From assembly GCA_016716275.1 (NCBI GenBank), contig JADJWR010000003.1, positions 1,054,001-1,118,000 of the forward strand: a DNA stretch of 64,000 bases, in the 5' to 3' direction. Position 1 is the first letter of the stretch, and the number at the start of each line of letters is the position of its first letter. The position numbers and the translations under genes are program-made. Shown piece by piece: positions 1 to 8,772 of this stretch. This DNA is from Burkholderiales bacterium. Lineage in GTDB: Bacteria; Pseudomonadota; Gammaproteobacteria; Burkholderiales; Burkholderiaceae_F. The notes beneath the pieces are model-generated. The model worked only from the letters and a program-made list of their open reading frames with translations. It had not been told where the DNA came from and did no database searches.

Positions 1-966
1 CGGCACTTCGGCGGCGCCGATCTCCGCCAGCACCCGGTCGACCTCCGCCATCTGCGCATCACGGGCCGGCGAGGCGGCATCGACGACGTGCAGCAGGAGG
101 TCGGCCTCGATCGACTCCTCGAGTGTCGACTTGAACGCGTCGACGAGCTGGTGCGGCAGGCCGCGGATGAAACCCACCGTGTCCGACACCACGACCTCGA
201 CGCCATCGGCGACGAAGCACCTCCTCGAGGTGGTGTCGAGGGTGGCGAAAAGCTGGTCCGCGGCGTAGCTTCCGGCACGCGTCAGCGCGTTGAACAGGGT
301 CGACTTGCCGGCGTTGGTGTAGCCGACCAGCGACACGGAAAAGACCTCGCGCCGGGCGCGGGCGCGACGCTGGGTGCGGCGCTGCTTGCCGAGCGACTTC
401 AGCCGCTCGCGCAGCCGCTTCACGCGCGCGACGATAAGGCGGCGGTCCAGCTCGATCTGCTTCTCGCCCGGACCGCCGGTCTTGCCGAGGCCGCCGCGCT
501 GCCGTTCGAGGTGGGTCCAGCCGCGCACCAGGCGGGTGGCCAGGTGCTCGAGCTGGGCGACCTCGACCTGCAACTTGCCTTCGCTGCTCTTGGCCCGCTG
601 GGCAAAGATCTCCAGGATCAGCAGCTCGCGGTCCAGCACCGGGACGTTCAGCGCCCGCTCGAGGTTGCGCTGCTGCGCCGGGCTGAGCGGCACGTCGAAC
701 ACGGCGACCGTTGCGCCTCGCTCCTGCAGGACCGCCGCCAGCTCCTCGACCTTGCCGCTGCCGAGGTAGAAAGCCGCGTCCGGTCTCGCCCGCCGGGCGC
801 TCGCTTCGCCGGCAATCTCGAAGCCGGCCGAGACGGCAAGCTGGCGGATCTCGTCGAGCGCGTCGGCCGCCTCGTGGCCGACCGGGCCACGGGAGACGAC
901 AACGCTGACCAGATAGGCGCGCGGCCGGCGCTGTGCCCGCGCGGATTCGACCTGGAACGTGGTCAG
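1..966 (-). CDS. hflX: GTPase HflX, 3' end beyond window (partial)
   Basis: HflX is a ribosome-associated GTPase that splits stalled or heat-damaged 70S ribosomes. Reading the minus strand from about 966 gives the N-terminal HflX domain (strand YLVSVVVSRG, then FYLGSGKVEEL and the RNLERALNVPVLDR region). A basic coiled-coil linker follows, then the G domain with Walker A GYTNAGKST and G3 DTVGF. The C-terminus lies beyond position 1. The start is unresolved: in the roughly 25 codons I read upstream of the first conserved strand there is no ATG, GTG or TTG. The best-placed candidate is CTG at 966-964, which overlaps the hfq stop as CTGA. It is translated directly after hfq, so coupled expression is likely, as in other proteobacterial hfq-hflX operons. 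Family assignment is firm; the start is inference. Confidence 0.93.
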   Translation of the reverse strand, partial: MTTFQVESARAQRRPRAYLVSVVVSRGPVGHEAADALDEIRQLAVSAGFEIAGEASARRARPDAAFYLGSGKVEELAAVLQERGATVAVFDVPLSPAQQRNLERALNVPVLDRELLILEIFAQRAKSSEGKLQVEVAQLEHLATRLVRGWTHLERQRGGLGKTGGPGEKQIELDRRLIVARVKRLRERLKSLGKQRRTQRRARARREVFSVSLVGYTNAGKSTLFNALTRAGSYAADQLFATLDTTSRRCFVADGVEVVVSDTVGFIRGLPHQLVDAFKSTLEESIEADLLLHVVDAASPARDAQMAEVDRVLAEIGAAEVP

Positions 967-1196
967 GCGTCCGGCTCCGTGGCGAGGTTGACGGGCCGTG
1001 CCGGCACGACGGTCGAGATGGCGTGCTTGTAGACCATCTGGGTGACTGTGTTGCGCAGCAGGACCACGTACTGATCGAACGACTCGATCTGGCCCTGCAG
1101 CTTGATGCCGTTGACGAGGTAGATCGACACAGGCACGTGCTCCTTGCGCAGCGCGTTCAGAAACGGGTCTTGTAGAAGTTGCCCTTTGTTGCTCAT
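963..1196 (-). CDS. hfq: RNA chaperone Hfq
   Basis: This 77-residue Sm-like protein forms a hexamer that pairs small RNAs with mRNAs. The sequence begins MSNKGQLLQDPFLNALRKE, the usual Hfq N-terminus. It carries the Sm1 region with IYLVNGIKLQGQIESFDQY and the Sm2 motif VYKHAISTVVP, whose Lys-His pair lines the proximal RNA-binding face. The C-terminal tail is short, as is typical outside enteric bacteria. I chose the ATG at 1196 over an in-frame upstream extension to 1250 because it gives the family start and is preceded by GGAG about 5 nt away. It lies between der and hflX in the conserved der/hfq/hflX order. Confidence 0.97.
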   Translation of the reverse strand: MSNKGQLLQDPFLNALRKEHVPVSIYLVNGIKLQGQIESFDQYVVLLRNTVTQMVYKHAISTVVPARPVNLATEPDA

Positions 1197-1309
1197 GTCG
1201 GCTCCGTCTTCTTCGTTTGGACAGCGCCCGCGGGCGGCCGTCCGCCGCAATGCTTCTTAGATGGCCCCGCCGCGGGGAAATTCAATGTAGCGGAAAAGAA
1301 AATCGCCCG

Positions 1310-2647
1310 CTATCGCGCCTCGCGCGCACCGGCATAGGGATTTGTGCTGGTCCGGAACTCGATGCGCAGCGGGGTGCCGGCGAGCGAAAACTCGCGCCTG
1401 AACCAGCCCTCGAGATAGCGCCGGTAAGAAGGCTGGATGTGGCCGAGCGAATTGCCGTGCACGACGATCACCGGCGGGTTGTGCCCGCCCTGGTGGGCGT
1501 AGCGCATCTTCGGCCGGGCATTGCCCGCGCGCGGCGGCTGCTGCCTTTCGACGGCCGCGCGCAGCGCCCTCGTCAGCCGCGGCGTCGGCAGGCGGGCAAA
1601 GGCGGCCCGGTGCGCGCTGTCGACCGACCGCATCAGTGCGCCGAGTCCGGCGCGCTTGTGTGCCGAGATGAAGTGCAGCTGCGCCCAGTCGAGGAAGTGC
1701 AGCTTGCGCTCGAGATCGCGCTTGACCATGGCGCGGCGATACTCGTCCAGCTGGTCCCACTTGTTGACCGCCAGCACCAGTGCCCTGCCCTTTTCCAGGA
1801 TGAAGCCGGCGATGTGCGCGTCCTGCTCGGCGATCTCCGCCGCGCCGTCAAGCAGCAGCACGGCGACGTGGCAGCCCTCGATCGCCTGCAGCGTCTTGAC
1901 CACCGAGAACTTCTCCACCGTCTCGAAGACCTTGCCCCGCCGGCGCAGGCCGGCCGTGTCGATCAGCAGGTAGTCGCGGCCGCCGTAGCTGAACTCGACC
2001 TCGATGGCGTCGCGCGTCGTGCCCGGTGCGTCGAAGGCGATCATCCTTTCCTCGCCGAGCAGCGCGTTGACCAGCGTCGACTTGCCGACGTTGGGACGGC
2101 CGACGATGGCGACACGGGCCCGGCCAGCGCCGGACTCGTCGAGCGCCGGCGGCTCGGCGGCGAATCCGGCCAGCGCGAGATCCATCACCGCCGCGACGCC
2201 GTCGCCGTGAGCCGCGGAGATCGGCAGCGGATCGCCGAGTCCCAGTTCGTGAAACTCGGCGGTCGCCGCCGATGGCAGGCCCTCGGCCTTGTTGACCACC
2301 AGAATCGGCATGCGGCCGGATCGGCGCAGCCGCTCGGCGATGCGGCGGTCCTGCTGCACGAGGCCGTCGCGCGCGTCGGTGATGAAGATGACGACGTCGC
2401 TCTCGGCGATCGCCGCCTCGGCCTGCAGCGCCATCTCGCGCGTGATGCCCTCGGCGGCCACCGGCTCGAAGCCGCCGGTATCGATGACGATGTACGGCAG
2501 CGGGCCGAGCCGGCCTTCGCCGTAGTGGCGGTCGCGCGTCAGCCCGGGAAAATCGGCCACCAGGGCCGAGCGACTGCGCGTCAGCCGGTTGAACAGCGTC
2601 GACTTGCCGACGTTCGGGCGGCCGACCAGCGCGACTACCGGCGTCAT
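1310..2647 (-). CDS. der: Ribosome biogenesis GTPase Der (EngA)
   Basis: Der is an essential tandem-domain GTPase that acts in maturation of the 50S subunit. The 445-residue product has the diagnostic duplication: a first G domain beginning at residue 1 with GRPNVGKST near residue 8 and DTGGF, and a second beginning near residue 180 with another GRPNVGKST, DTAGL and NKWD. A C-terminal KH-like domain closes the protein. Length is normal for the family. It follows bamB after 16 nt and belongs to the bamB-der segment conserved across beta- and gammaproteobacteria. The 113 nt between its end and hfq carry no recognisable gene. Confidence 0.97.
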   Translation of the reverse strand: MTPVVALVGRPNVGKSTLFNRLTRSRSALVADFPGLTRDRHYGEGRLGPLPYIVIDTGGFEPVAAEGITREMALQAEAAIAESDVVIFITDARDGLVQQDRRIAERLRRSGRMPILVVNKAEGLPSAATAEFHELGLGDPLPISAAHGDGVAAVMDLALAGFAAEPPALDESGAGRARVAIVGRPNVGKSTLVNALLGEERMIAFDAPGTTRDAIEVEFSYGGRDYLLIDTAGLRRRGKVFETVEKFSVVKTLQAIEGCHVAVLLLDGAAEIAEQDAHIAGFILEKGRALVLAVNKWDQLDEYRRAMVKRDLERKLHFLDWAQLHFISAHKRAGLGALMRSVDSAHRAAFARLPTPRLTRALRAAVERQQPPRAGNARPKMRYAHQGGHNPPVIVVHGNSLGHIQPSYRRYLEGWFRREFSLAGTPLRIEFRTSTNPYAGAREAR

Positions 2648-2663
2648 CGTCGCGGCCTGCGGA

Positions 2664-3818
2664 TCAGCGCGGCGGCGCCAGCAGCGTGAGCGTACCGTCG
2701 GTCGTGAGCACGACCGCGCTGCCGTTCCACGCCATCGGTCGGGCGACGATCGGGCTCGAATCGACCCGCACCCTGGCCAGCAGGCTTCCCTCGGCCGGCG
2801 ACAGGAAGTGCACGTAGCCCTCGAGGTCGCCGGCCACCACGGCGCCCGGCAGGGCCAGCGGGGTCGTCAGCCGGCGATGGGCGAGCCGCTCGTTGCGCCA
2901 CAGGCTGGCCCCGCCGTCGACGGCGAATGCATGCAGCTGCGAGGCCGAGTCGACCGCATAGACGCTGCGCGAGTCGCGCGCCACGCCGCCGCCCGCCGAC
3001 ATGTCGCGCGCCCAGCGCAGCGAGCCGCTGGCAGCGTCGGCGCAGCTCACCCGCCCCTGGAACGAAGCCGCGCAGGCCAGGCCGTCGGCCACGGCGATGG
3101 GACCGAGGACGTCGGCCAGGCGCTCGACCTCGGTGGTTCCCTTCGGTTCGGAGACGGCGGTCTCCCAGCGCACTGCGCCGTTGGAAAGCGCGACCGCCAC
3201 CAGCCTGCCGCCCGGGTAGCCGACCAGCACGTTGTCACCGGCGAAGGCCACCTCGGTCGATGCGCGCAGGATCAGCGGCGGCAGCTGGCGGACGAAGACC
3301 CAGCGTCGCTTGCCGCTGTCGGCCTCGAAGGCACTGAGCCGATGGTCGGTCGAGCGGACGATCACCACACCGCGACCGACCAGCGGCGGCGAGATCACGT
3401 CGCTGCTCACCTGGGCGCGCCAGCGGACCGTGCCATCGGCATCCAGCGCAATGACCTCGCCGCGCGGCGTGGCGACCGCCACCGTGAAGCCGTCGGCGCC
3501 GACGCCGGCGGCGATCGCCGCGCCGACCTCGGTCCGCCACACCACGTTGCCCGACGCCGGTTCGACCCGCAGCACGGCGCCGCCGGCGCTTGCCGCGTAC
3601 AGGGCATTCTCGACGACCGCTGGCTGCAGGAAGGCGCCGCGGCTGCTGCCGATCGACAGCCGCCAGGTGGTGCCGACCGCAAGGCCTGGCTGCAGTTCGG
3701 GCAGCGGCGACGGCGGCGTCTTCTTGTCTTCAAACAGGCCGCAGCCGGCGAGCAGTGCCGCGGCGGCAGCGCCAAGCAGCACCCGGCGAGCGCGGCCGGC
3801 GGCGACCGATCGATCCAT
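2664..3818 (-). CDS. bamB: Outer membrane assembly lipoprotein BamB
   Basis: BamB is a beta-propeller lipoprotein of the BAM complex that helps insert beta-barrel proteins into the outer membrane. The 384-residue product has a lipoprotein signal peptide with lipobox LLAGC (Cys26). Repeated PQQ-like blade motifs follow (for example SGNVVWRTEV, DADGTVRWRA, DSGKRRWVF, ASGSLRWARD), as expected for an eight-bladed propeller. I chose the ATG at 3818 because it immediately precedes the signal peptide and lies 8 nt after the end of the upstream yfgM-like gene; the open frame continues upstream without biological meaning. yfgM-bamB-der is the standard order. Confidence 0.95.
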   Translation of the reverse strand: MDRSVAAGRARRVLLGAAAAALLAGCGLFEDKKTPPSPLPELQPGLAVGTTWRLSIGSSRGAFLQPAVVENALYAASAGGAVLRVEPASGNVVWRTEVGAAIAAGVGADGFTVAVATPRGEVIALDADGTVRWRAQVSSDVISPPLVGRGVVIVRSTDHRLSAFEADSGKRRWVFVRQLPPLILRASTEVAFAGDNVLVGYPGGRLVAVALSNGAVRWETAVSEPKGTTEVERLADVLGPIAVADGLACAASFQGRVSCADAASGSLRWARDMSAGGGVARDSRSVYAVDSASQLHAFAVDGGASLWRNERLAHRRLTTPLALPGAVVAGDLEGYVHFLSPAEGSLLARVRVDSSPIVARPMAWNGSAVVLTTDGTLTLLAPPR

Positions 3819-3826
3819 CACGGCAG

Positions 3827-4468
3827 TCACGACGCGGCCGGTGGCGGCAGCGCGTCGAGCTTCAGCTGGATGATCGGCCGCAGCGGGTGCTGCGCGTCGG
3901 CCTTGTCGAGCGCTTCCCGGTAGGCGGTGCGCGCCTCCTCGGCCTTGCCCATCGCCATCAGCACGTCGCCGCGCCGGTCGGCAAACGAGACGGCGAGCGT
4001 CGGCGGCACATCGCCGCCGAGCAGCGTCAGTGCCTCGTCGTGCGACTTCTCGTCGAGCAGCACACCGGCCAGTCGCAGCCGCGCGATCTGCACGAGCTCG
4101 GGATGGCCCGACTTGTCGATCACCCAGCGAAGCTGCGCCCGCGCCGCGCCGGCGTCGCCCGCTTCGAGGTTCACCTTGGCGATCTGCAGCGCCGCCAGCG
4201 GCGCGTAGACGGTGCGGCCGTAGCGCTCGATCAGCGTGCCGGCGAGCTCCTTCTTGCGCGCGATGTCGGCCCCGTCGAGGGCGCCGACGAACTCCTCGTA
4301 CAGCGCGCCGGCGTTGCCCGCCTCGTGGCGTTCGTACCAGCGCCAGCCGTTGAAGGCGGCGATGGCGAGCAGCACCACCGTCACCGCGGTCAGCAGCAGG
4401 TTGCCCCAGCGGTCCCACCAGGCCTTGATCGTTGCAAGCTGTTCCTGTTCTTCGAGGTCGTAAGCCAT
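3827..4468 (-). CDS. YfgM-like TPR membrane protein
   Basis: This 213-residue protein has a short cytoplasmic N-terminus (MAYDLEEQEQ), one transmembrane segment at about residues 23-41 and a periplasmic TPR-like region. That is the architecture of the YfgM family (DUF2133/TPR_21). In E. coli YfgM works with the chaperone PpiD at the Sec translocon and has been linked to the RcsB response. The start overlaps the hisS stop as ATGA, so translation is probably coupled. Its position between hisS and bamB is the conserved one. Family membership is clear; the partner role is inferred from E. coli. Confidence 0.9.
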   Translation of the reverse strand: MAYDLEEQEQLATIKAWWDRWGNLLLTAVTVVLLAIAAFNGWRWYERHEAGNAGALYEEFVGALDGADIARKKELAGTLIERYGRTVYAPLAALQIAKVNLEAGDAGAARAQLRWVIDKSGHPELVQIARLRLAGVLLDEKSHDEALTLLGGDVPPTLAVSFADRRGDVLMAMGKAEEARTAYREALDKADAQHPLRPIIQLKLDALPPPAAS

Positions 4469-5799
4469 CAGTTCGTCCCGCAGGTTCTCTCGTCATCGAA
4501 TGCATCGCCGGCCGCCAGCGCTGCCGCCAGCGTCCCGCCGAGTTCGGCCAGCGACAGCGCGCGCTGCCGGGCGAACGGCGCCGCCTCGTCGGTCGTGCGC
4601 AGCGCCTTGACCATCGCCGTGCCGTCGGCCGCCTCTGCCTGGCCGACGATCACCGCATACTCGGCACCGCTGGCGTCGGCCCGCTTCATCTGCGACTTGA
4701 GGCTCGCCTCGCCGGCATGCAGGATTACGTCGAGCCCCTCGTCGCGGAGGTTCTCCGCCGCCTGCAGCGCCGCCAGGTAGGTGCCGCCGCCCTGGTGCAG
4801 CACGTAGACGTCGCAGGCCGGGCTCGCCGCCGCCTGCCCGCTGCCGCGCAGCAGTTCGATCACCCGCTCGACGCCGATGGCGAAGCCGCAGGCCGGCGCA
4901 GCCTTGCCGCCGAGCATTTCGATCAACGGGTCGTAGCGACCGCCGCCGCAGATCGTACCCTGCGCACCGAGGCGGTCGGTGATCCACTCGTAGACGGTCA
5001 GGTTGTAGTAGTCGAGTCCGCGCACCAGACGCGGGTTGATGCTGAACTCGACACCGCCGGCGGCGAGCAGTTCCTGCAGTCGCTCGAAATGCGCGCGCGA
5101 AGCCACCCCCAGGTAGTCGGTGATGCGCGGCGCCTCGCTCACCAGCGGCTGCATCGCCGGGTTCTTGCTGTCGAGGATGCGCAGCGGGTTGGTGTGCAGC
5201 CGGCGGCGCGCGTCGGCGTCGAGCCGTTCGCCATGCGACTCGAAGTACTCGATCAGCGCGGCGCGGTGGCGGGCGCGCTCCTGCCCGTCGCCGAGCGAAT
5301 TGATCTCCAGCCGCACCGGGCCGATCCCGAGCGCCTGCCAAAGGCGCCTGAGCAGCAGGATCTGCTCGGCGTCGACGTCGGGACCGGCAAAGCCGAGCGC
5401 CTCTGCGCCGACCTGGTGGAACTGCCGGTAGCGACCGCGCTGCGGCCGCTCGTGACGGAACATCGGTCCGATGTACCAGAGTCGTCGCGGTTCGTCGTAC
5501 AGCAGGTTGTGCTCGATGCAGGCACGCACGACCGAGGCCGTCGCCTCCGGGCGAAGAGTCAGTTGCTCGCCGTTGAGCTGGTCGACGAAGGAGTACATCT
5601 CCTTCTCGACGATGTCGGTCACCTCGCCGATGCCGCGGGCGAACAGCGCCGTGTGCTCGACGATCGGGGTGCGGATCTGCTGGTAACCGTAGGCGCGCAG
5701 CACGTCGACCGCACGCGCCTCGAACACCTCCCACAGCGACGCCTCGGCAGGCAACAGGTCGTTCATGCCGCGCACGGCGGCGAGCTTTTCCTTCTTCAT
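4468..5799 (-). CDS. hisS: Histidine--tRNA ligase
   Basis: Class II aminoacyl-tRNA synthetase charging tRNA-His, 443 residues, normal length. Visible signatures are the N-terminal RGMNDLLP, the motif-2 region LRPEATASVVRA with MFRHERPQRGRYRQFHQ, the histidine-specific LVRGLDYY stretch and TICGGGRYD. The C-terminal anticodon-binding domain contains AIGVERVIELL before it. The stop codon overlaps the following yfgM-like gene by 1 nt (ATGA). ispG ends 5 nt upstream, so ispG-hisS-yfgM-bamB-der read as one operon. Confidence 0.97.
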   Translation of the reverse strand: MKKEKLAAVRGMNDLLPAEASLWEVFEARAVDVLRAYGYQQIRTPIVEHTALFARGIGEVTDIVEKEMYSFVDQLNGEQLTLRPEATASVVRACIEHNLLYDEPRRLWYIGPMFRHERPQRGRYRQFHQVGAEALGFAGPDVDAEQILLLRRLWQALGIGPVRLEINSLGDGQERARHRAALIEYFESHGERLDADARRRLHTNPLRILDSKNPAMQPLVSEAPRITDYLGVASRAHFERLQELLAAGGVEFSINPRLVRGLDYYNLTVYEWITDRLGAQGTICGGGRYDPLIEMLGGKAAPACGFAIGVERVIELLRGSGQAAASPACDVYVLHQGGGTYLAALQAAENLRDEGLDVILHAGEASLKSQMKRADASGAEYAVIVGQAEAADGTAMVKALRTTDEAAPFARQRALSLAELGGTLAAALAAGDAFDDERTCGTN

Positions 5800-5804
5800 G
5801 CTGC

Positions 5805-7085
5805 TCAGTCGCGCCGGCGCGCGTATCTGCGCCGGACATAGTCCTCGACGATCGCCTGGAACTCCTCGGCGATGCGGCTGCCCTTCAGCGTCACGCTGCG
5901 CTGGCCGTCGATGAACACCGGCGCCACGGGTTCCTCGCCCGAGCCCGGCAGGCTGATGCCGATGTCGGCGTGCTTGCTTTCTCCCGGACCGTTGACCACG
6001 CAGCCCATCACGGCCACGTTCATCGACTCGACACCCGGGTGCGCGGTGCGCCAGACCGGCATCTGATCGCGCAGGTAGCTCTCGATCTTCTGGGCCAGTT
6101 CCTGGAACAAGGTGCTGGTCGTGCGGCCGCAGCCCGGGCAGGCGATCACCTGCGGCGCGAAGGCGCGCAGGCCGAGCGCCTGCAGGATCTCCTGCGCCAC
6201 CTGCACTTCCTTCGTGCGCGGCTCGCCCGGCGCCGGTGTCAGCGATACGCGGATGGTGTCGCCGATGCCTTCCTGCAGCAGTACCGCCAGCGCCGCCGTC
6301 GAGGCGACGATGCCCTTGCTGCCCATGCCGGCCTCGGTCAGGCCGAGGTGCAGCGGGTAGTCGCAGCGCCGCGCCAGTTCGCGATACACCGCGATCAGGT
6401 CCTGCACGCCGCTCACCTTGGCCGACAGCACGATCGCGTCACCGCGCAGGCCGAGCTGCTCGGCCCGCTGTGCGCTGTCGATCGCCGAGCGGACCAGCGC
6501 CTCGCGCAGCACCTCGGCGGCGGACCAAGGCTGCGGCCGACGGGCGTTGTCGTCCATCATCCGCGCCAGCAGTTCCTGGTCGAGGCTGCCCCAGTTGACG
6601 CCGATCCGCACCGGCTTGTCGTTGCGGCAGGCCACCTCGATCATCTGCGCGAAGTTGTCCTCGCGCCGCGCGCCGCGTCCGACGTTGCCCGGGTTGATCC
6701 GGTATGCCGACAAAGCCTGCGCGCAGCCCGGAAAGTCGGCGAGCAGCCTGTGGCCGTTGTAGTGGAAGTCGCCCACCAGCGGAACGTCGACGCCCATCCG
6801 GTCCAGCTGCGCGCGGATCGGCTCGACCTCGGCGGCGGCGGCCGGCGAATTCACGGTGATGCGCACCACCTCCGAGCCGGCCTGCGCCAGCTCCTTGACC
6901 TGGATCGCCGTGGCTACCGCGTCGGCCGTGTCGGTGTTGGTCATCGACTGCACCATCACCGGCGCGTCGCCGCCGATGTGCACCACGCGCGCGCCCCAGC
7001 GAACCGCCACCTGCCGCGTGGCGTGGCGCGCCATCGCTCCGGCCGGTGCCGGCAGGCACTGCAGCGCCGCCTGCGGGAGGTTCAT
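5805..7085 (-). CDS. ispG: 4-hydroxy-3-methylbut-2-enyl diphosphate synthase IspG
   Basis: IspG (GcpE) is the iron-sulfur enzyme of the penultimate MEP-pathway step, converting MEcPP to HMBPP for isoprenoid synthesis. The 426-residue product contains the TIM-barrel half with VMVQSMTNTDT and the C-terminal cluster-binding half with IACPGCGR and MGCVVNGPGESKHADIG, which supply the three Fe-S cysteines and the conserved glutamate. I prefer the ATG at 7085 (MNLPQAAL) over an upstream in-frame ATG because the latter would run into the end of rodZ. It lies 7 nt after rodZ in the same transcription unit. Confidence 0.96.
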   Translation of the reverse strand: MNLPQAALQCLPAPAGAMARHATRQVAVRWGARVVHIGGDAPVMVQSMTNTDTADAVATAIQVKELAQAGSEVVRITVNSPAAAAEVEPIRAQLDRMGVDVPLVGDFHYNGHRLLADFPGCAQALSAYRINPGNVGRGARREDNFAQMIEVACRNDKPVRIGVNWGSLDQELLARMMDDNARRPQPWSAAEVLREALVRSAIDSAQRAEQLGLRGDAIVLSAKVSGVQDLIAVYRELARRCDYPLHLGLTEAGMGSKGIVASTAALAVLLQEGIGDTIRVSLTPAPGEPRTKEVQVAQEILQALGLRAFAPQVIACPGCGRTTSTLFQELAQKIESYLRDQMPVWRTAHPGVESMNVAVMGCVVNGPGESKHADIGISLPGSGEEPVAPVFIDGQRSVTLKGSRIAEEFQAIVEDYVRRRYARRRD

Positions 7086-7092
7086 CGCCGCC

Positions 7093-7971
7093 TCAGTCAA
7101 GCTGCAGACGCGCGACATCGTCGCGGTTCGACGCGCCGGCAAGATCGACCACCTTGCCGCGGAACTCCAGCTCGACCAGCGAGGCGTTGCCGATCACCAG
7201 CGTGAACGGCGGCTGCCCCTCGACCGTCTGCACCGTTCCGGGCGCATTGTTCTGCGACATCAGCACCGTGCCATCGGCCTGGCGGATCTCCACCCACGAA
7301 CGCCCGCGGAAGGCCAGTCTGAGCACGTTGCCGGCGGAATCCGCATTCGGTCGCGTGTCGCTCGCCGGCTCGACACCTGCCGCCGCCGGCGCCGCCTCGG
7401 GCACCGGCTGCGCCGCTGCGGCGCGCGCCGTCGGTGCCGGTTCGGCCGGCTGCGCCTCGAGCGTTGCCTGCTCCGAGCGCATCGCCCACCAGCCGAAGGC
7501 GGCGAACATGAGCAGCAAGGCGACGGCCCCGCCGATCACCAGGCGCCCCGACAGCGGCTCGCGCGGCATCCGCTGGATCGCGCTCATCGGCGCGGCGGCG
7601 CCTGCGCCGGTGAGCGGATCAGTCGGCCCGAGCCTGGCGTTCAGCAGCTGCAGCAGAGGCTCGGCCGGCAGGTCGACCAGTCTGGCGAAGTTGCGCACGT
7701 AGCCGCGAACGTACGGGCCTTCCGGCAGGCCTGCCAGATTCTCTTCCTCGATCGCCTTGACCTGGCGCGGATGCAGGCGAAGCTGCGCCGCGACCTCCGA
7801 CTGCGACAGTTGGCGCGCTTCGCGCGCGGCGGCGAGCGCGCGGCCGAACGAGCCTTCCTCGCTGCCTGCGCCGAGGATCGTGCCCGGCTGCGCCGGCATC
7901 GTCCGCGTGACAGGCGAAGCGGCGGACAGCGACGCGGACTGGCTCCGCCTCCTGGTCTCGACCTCACTCAT
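7093..7971 (-). CDS. rodZ: Cytoskeletal protein RodZ
   Basis: RodZ anchors the MreB cytoskeleton to the inner membrane and helps set rod shape. The 292-residue protein has an N-terminal Cro/C1-like helix-turn-helix domain (about residues 40-110, with LSQSEVAAQLRLHPRQVKAI and PYVRGYVRNFARL). A transmembrane helix (IGGAVALLLMFAAFGWWAM) and an Ala/Pro-rich linker follow. The periplasmic DUF4115 domain carries SWVEIRQADGTVL near the C-terminus. The ATG at 7971 gives the normal N-terminus and overlaps the end of pilF by 8 nt. pilF-rodZ-ispG-hisS is a standard proteobacterial order. Confidence 0.94.
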   Translation of the reverse strand: MSEVETRRRSQSASLSAASPVTRTMPAQPGTILGAGSEEGSFGRALAAAREARQLSQSEVAAQLRLHPRQVKAIEEENLAGLPEGPYVRGYVRNFARLVDLPAEPLLQLLNARLGPTDPLTGAGAAAPMSAIQRMPREPLSGRLVIGGAVALLLMFAAFGWWAMRSEQATLEAQPAEPAPTARAAAAQPVPEAAPAAAGVEPASDTRPNADSAGNVLRLAFRGRSWVEIRQADGTVLMSQNNAPGTVQTVEGQPPFTLVIGNASLVELEFRGKVVDLAGASNRDDVARLQLD

Positions 7972-8761
7972 CGAACGCCCCCCTTCGCAGGGCCGCTGCC
8001 TCGGCGGAATCGGGAAACCGCTCGCGCAGCTGGCCGGCCAGCTCCCGCTCGCGGCGGATGTCGCCATTGGCGCGCGCGATTCGCAGGCCGAGCCACAGCC
8101 CGGGAGCGCTGGCGCGGCTCACCGGATCGAGCAGGCCGTAGTAGAAATTCGCGCGCTCGGGCTGGTTGCGCCGCAGGTACATGCGCGCGAGCTCGAACTT
8201 GGTCACCGGGTCCGAGGCGTCGAGCTCGAGGGCGCGCCGCAGTGCCCGCTCGCCGCCCTCGACGTCGTTGATCTTCAGCAGGCACACGCCTGCGTTGCGC
8301 ATGGCCAGGGCCGGCGTCGCATAGAGGCGGTTGGCGGCGGCCCGCTGGAAATACTCGACCGACTCGCGCTCGCGGCCGGACTGGCAGAGAAACCAGCCGT
8401 AATTGTTGAGGATGCCGGAGTTCTCCGGCTCCAGCCGCAGCGCGCGCGCAAAGCTCGCTTCCGCCTCCGACCGGTCGCCGATCTCCATGTAGATCAGCCC
8501 GAGCAGGCCATGCGCCGGCGCATAGCGGGAATCGCTCTGCACCGCGCGTTGCGCCTCCTCCAGGGCCACGCCGAGCCGGCCGTCGCGGTAGTAGCTCGAG
8601 GCCAGGTCGGTCCGTATCTCGGCCCGCTTTCGCGGATCGGCCTCCGACTTGGCGGCCACCGGCACTTCGACCCCGGCGACCGTGGTGGTGGTCGTCTTGC
8701 AGCCGGCGGCGAGCGCTGCGAGCAGCATCGCAACCAGCACCCGCCTCGATCGTGCCGACAT
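7964..8761 (-). CDS. pilF: Type IV pilus assembly lipoprotein PilF/PilW
   Basis: PilF/PilW is an outer-membrane TPR lipoprotein that acts as pilotin for the PilQ secretin. The 265-residue product has a signal peptide ending in lipobox LAAGC (Cys21). A run of TPR units follows: RTDLASSYYRDGRLGVALEE, HGLLGLIYMEIGD, NNYGWFLCQSGRERESVEYF and later repeats. The length matches the family. It sits between rlmN (11 nt upstream) and rodZ, the order found in Pseudomonas and many Betaproteobacteria. The role in piliation is inferred from family and context; no other pilus genes are in this window. Confidence 0.93.
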   Translation of the reverse strand: MSARSRRVLVAMLLAALAAGCKTTTTTVAGVEVPVAAKSEADPRKRAEIRTDLASSYYRDGRLGVALEEAQRAVQSDSRYAPAHGLLGLIYMEIGDRSEAEASFARALRLEPENSGILNNYGWFLCQSGRERESVEYFQRAAANRLYATPALAMRNAGVCLLKINDVEGGERALRRALELDASDPVTKFELARMYLRRNQPERANFYYGLLDPVSRASAPGLWLGLRIARANGDIRRERELAGQLRERFPDSAEAAALRRGAFDE

Positions 8762-8772
8762 CGTCCCTGCCC

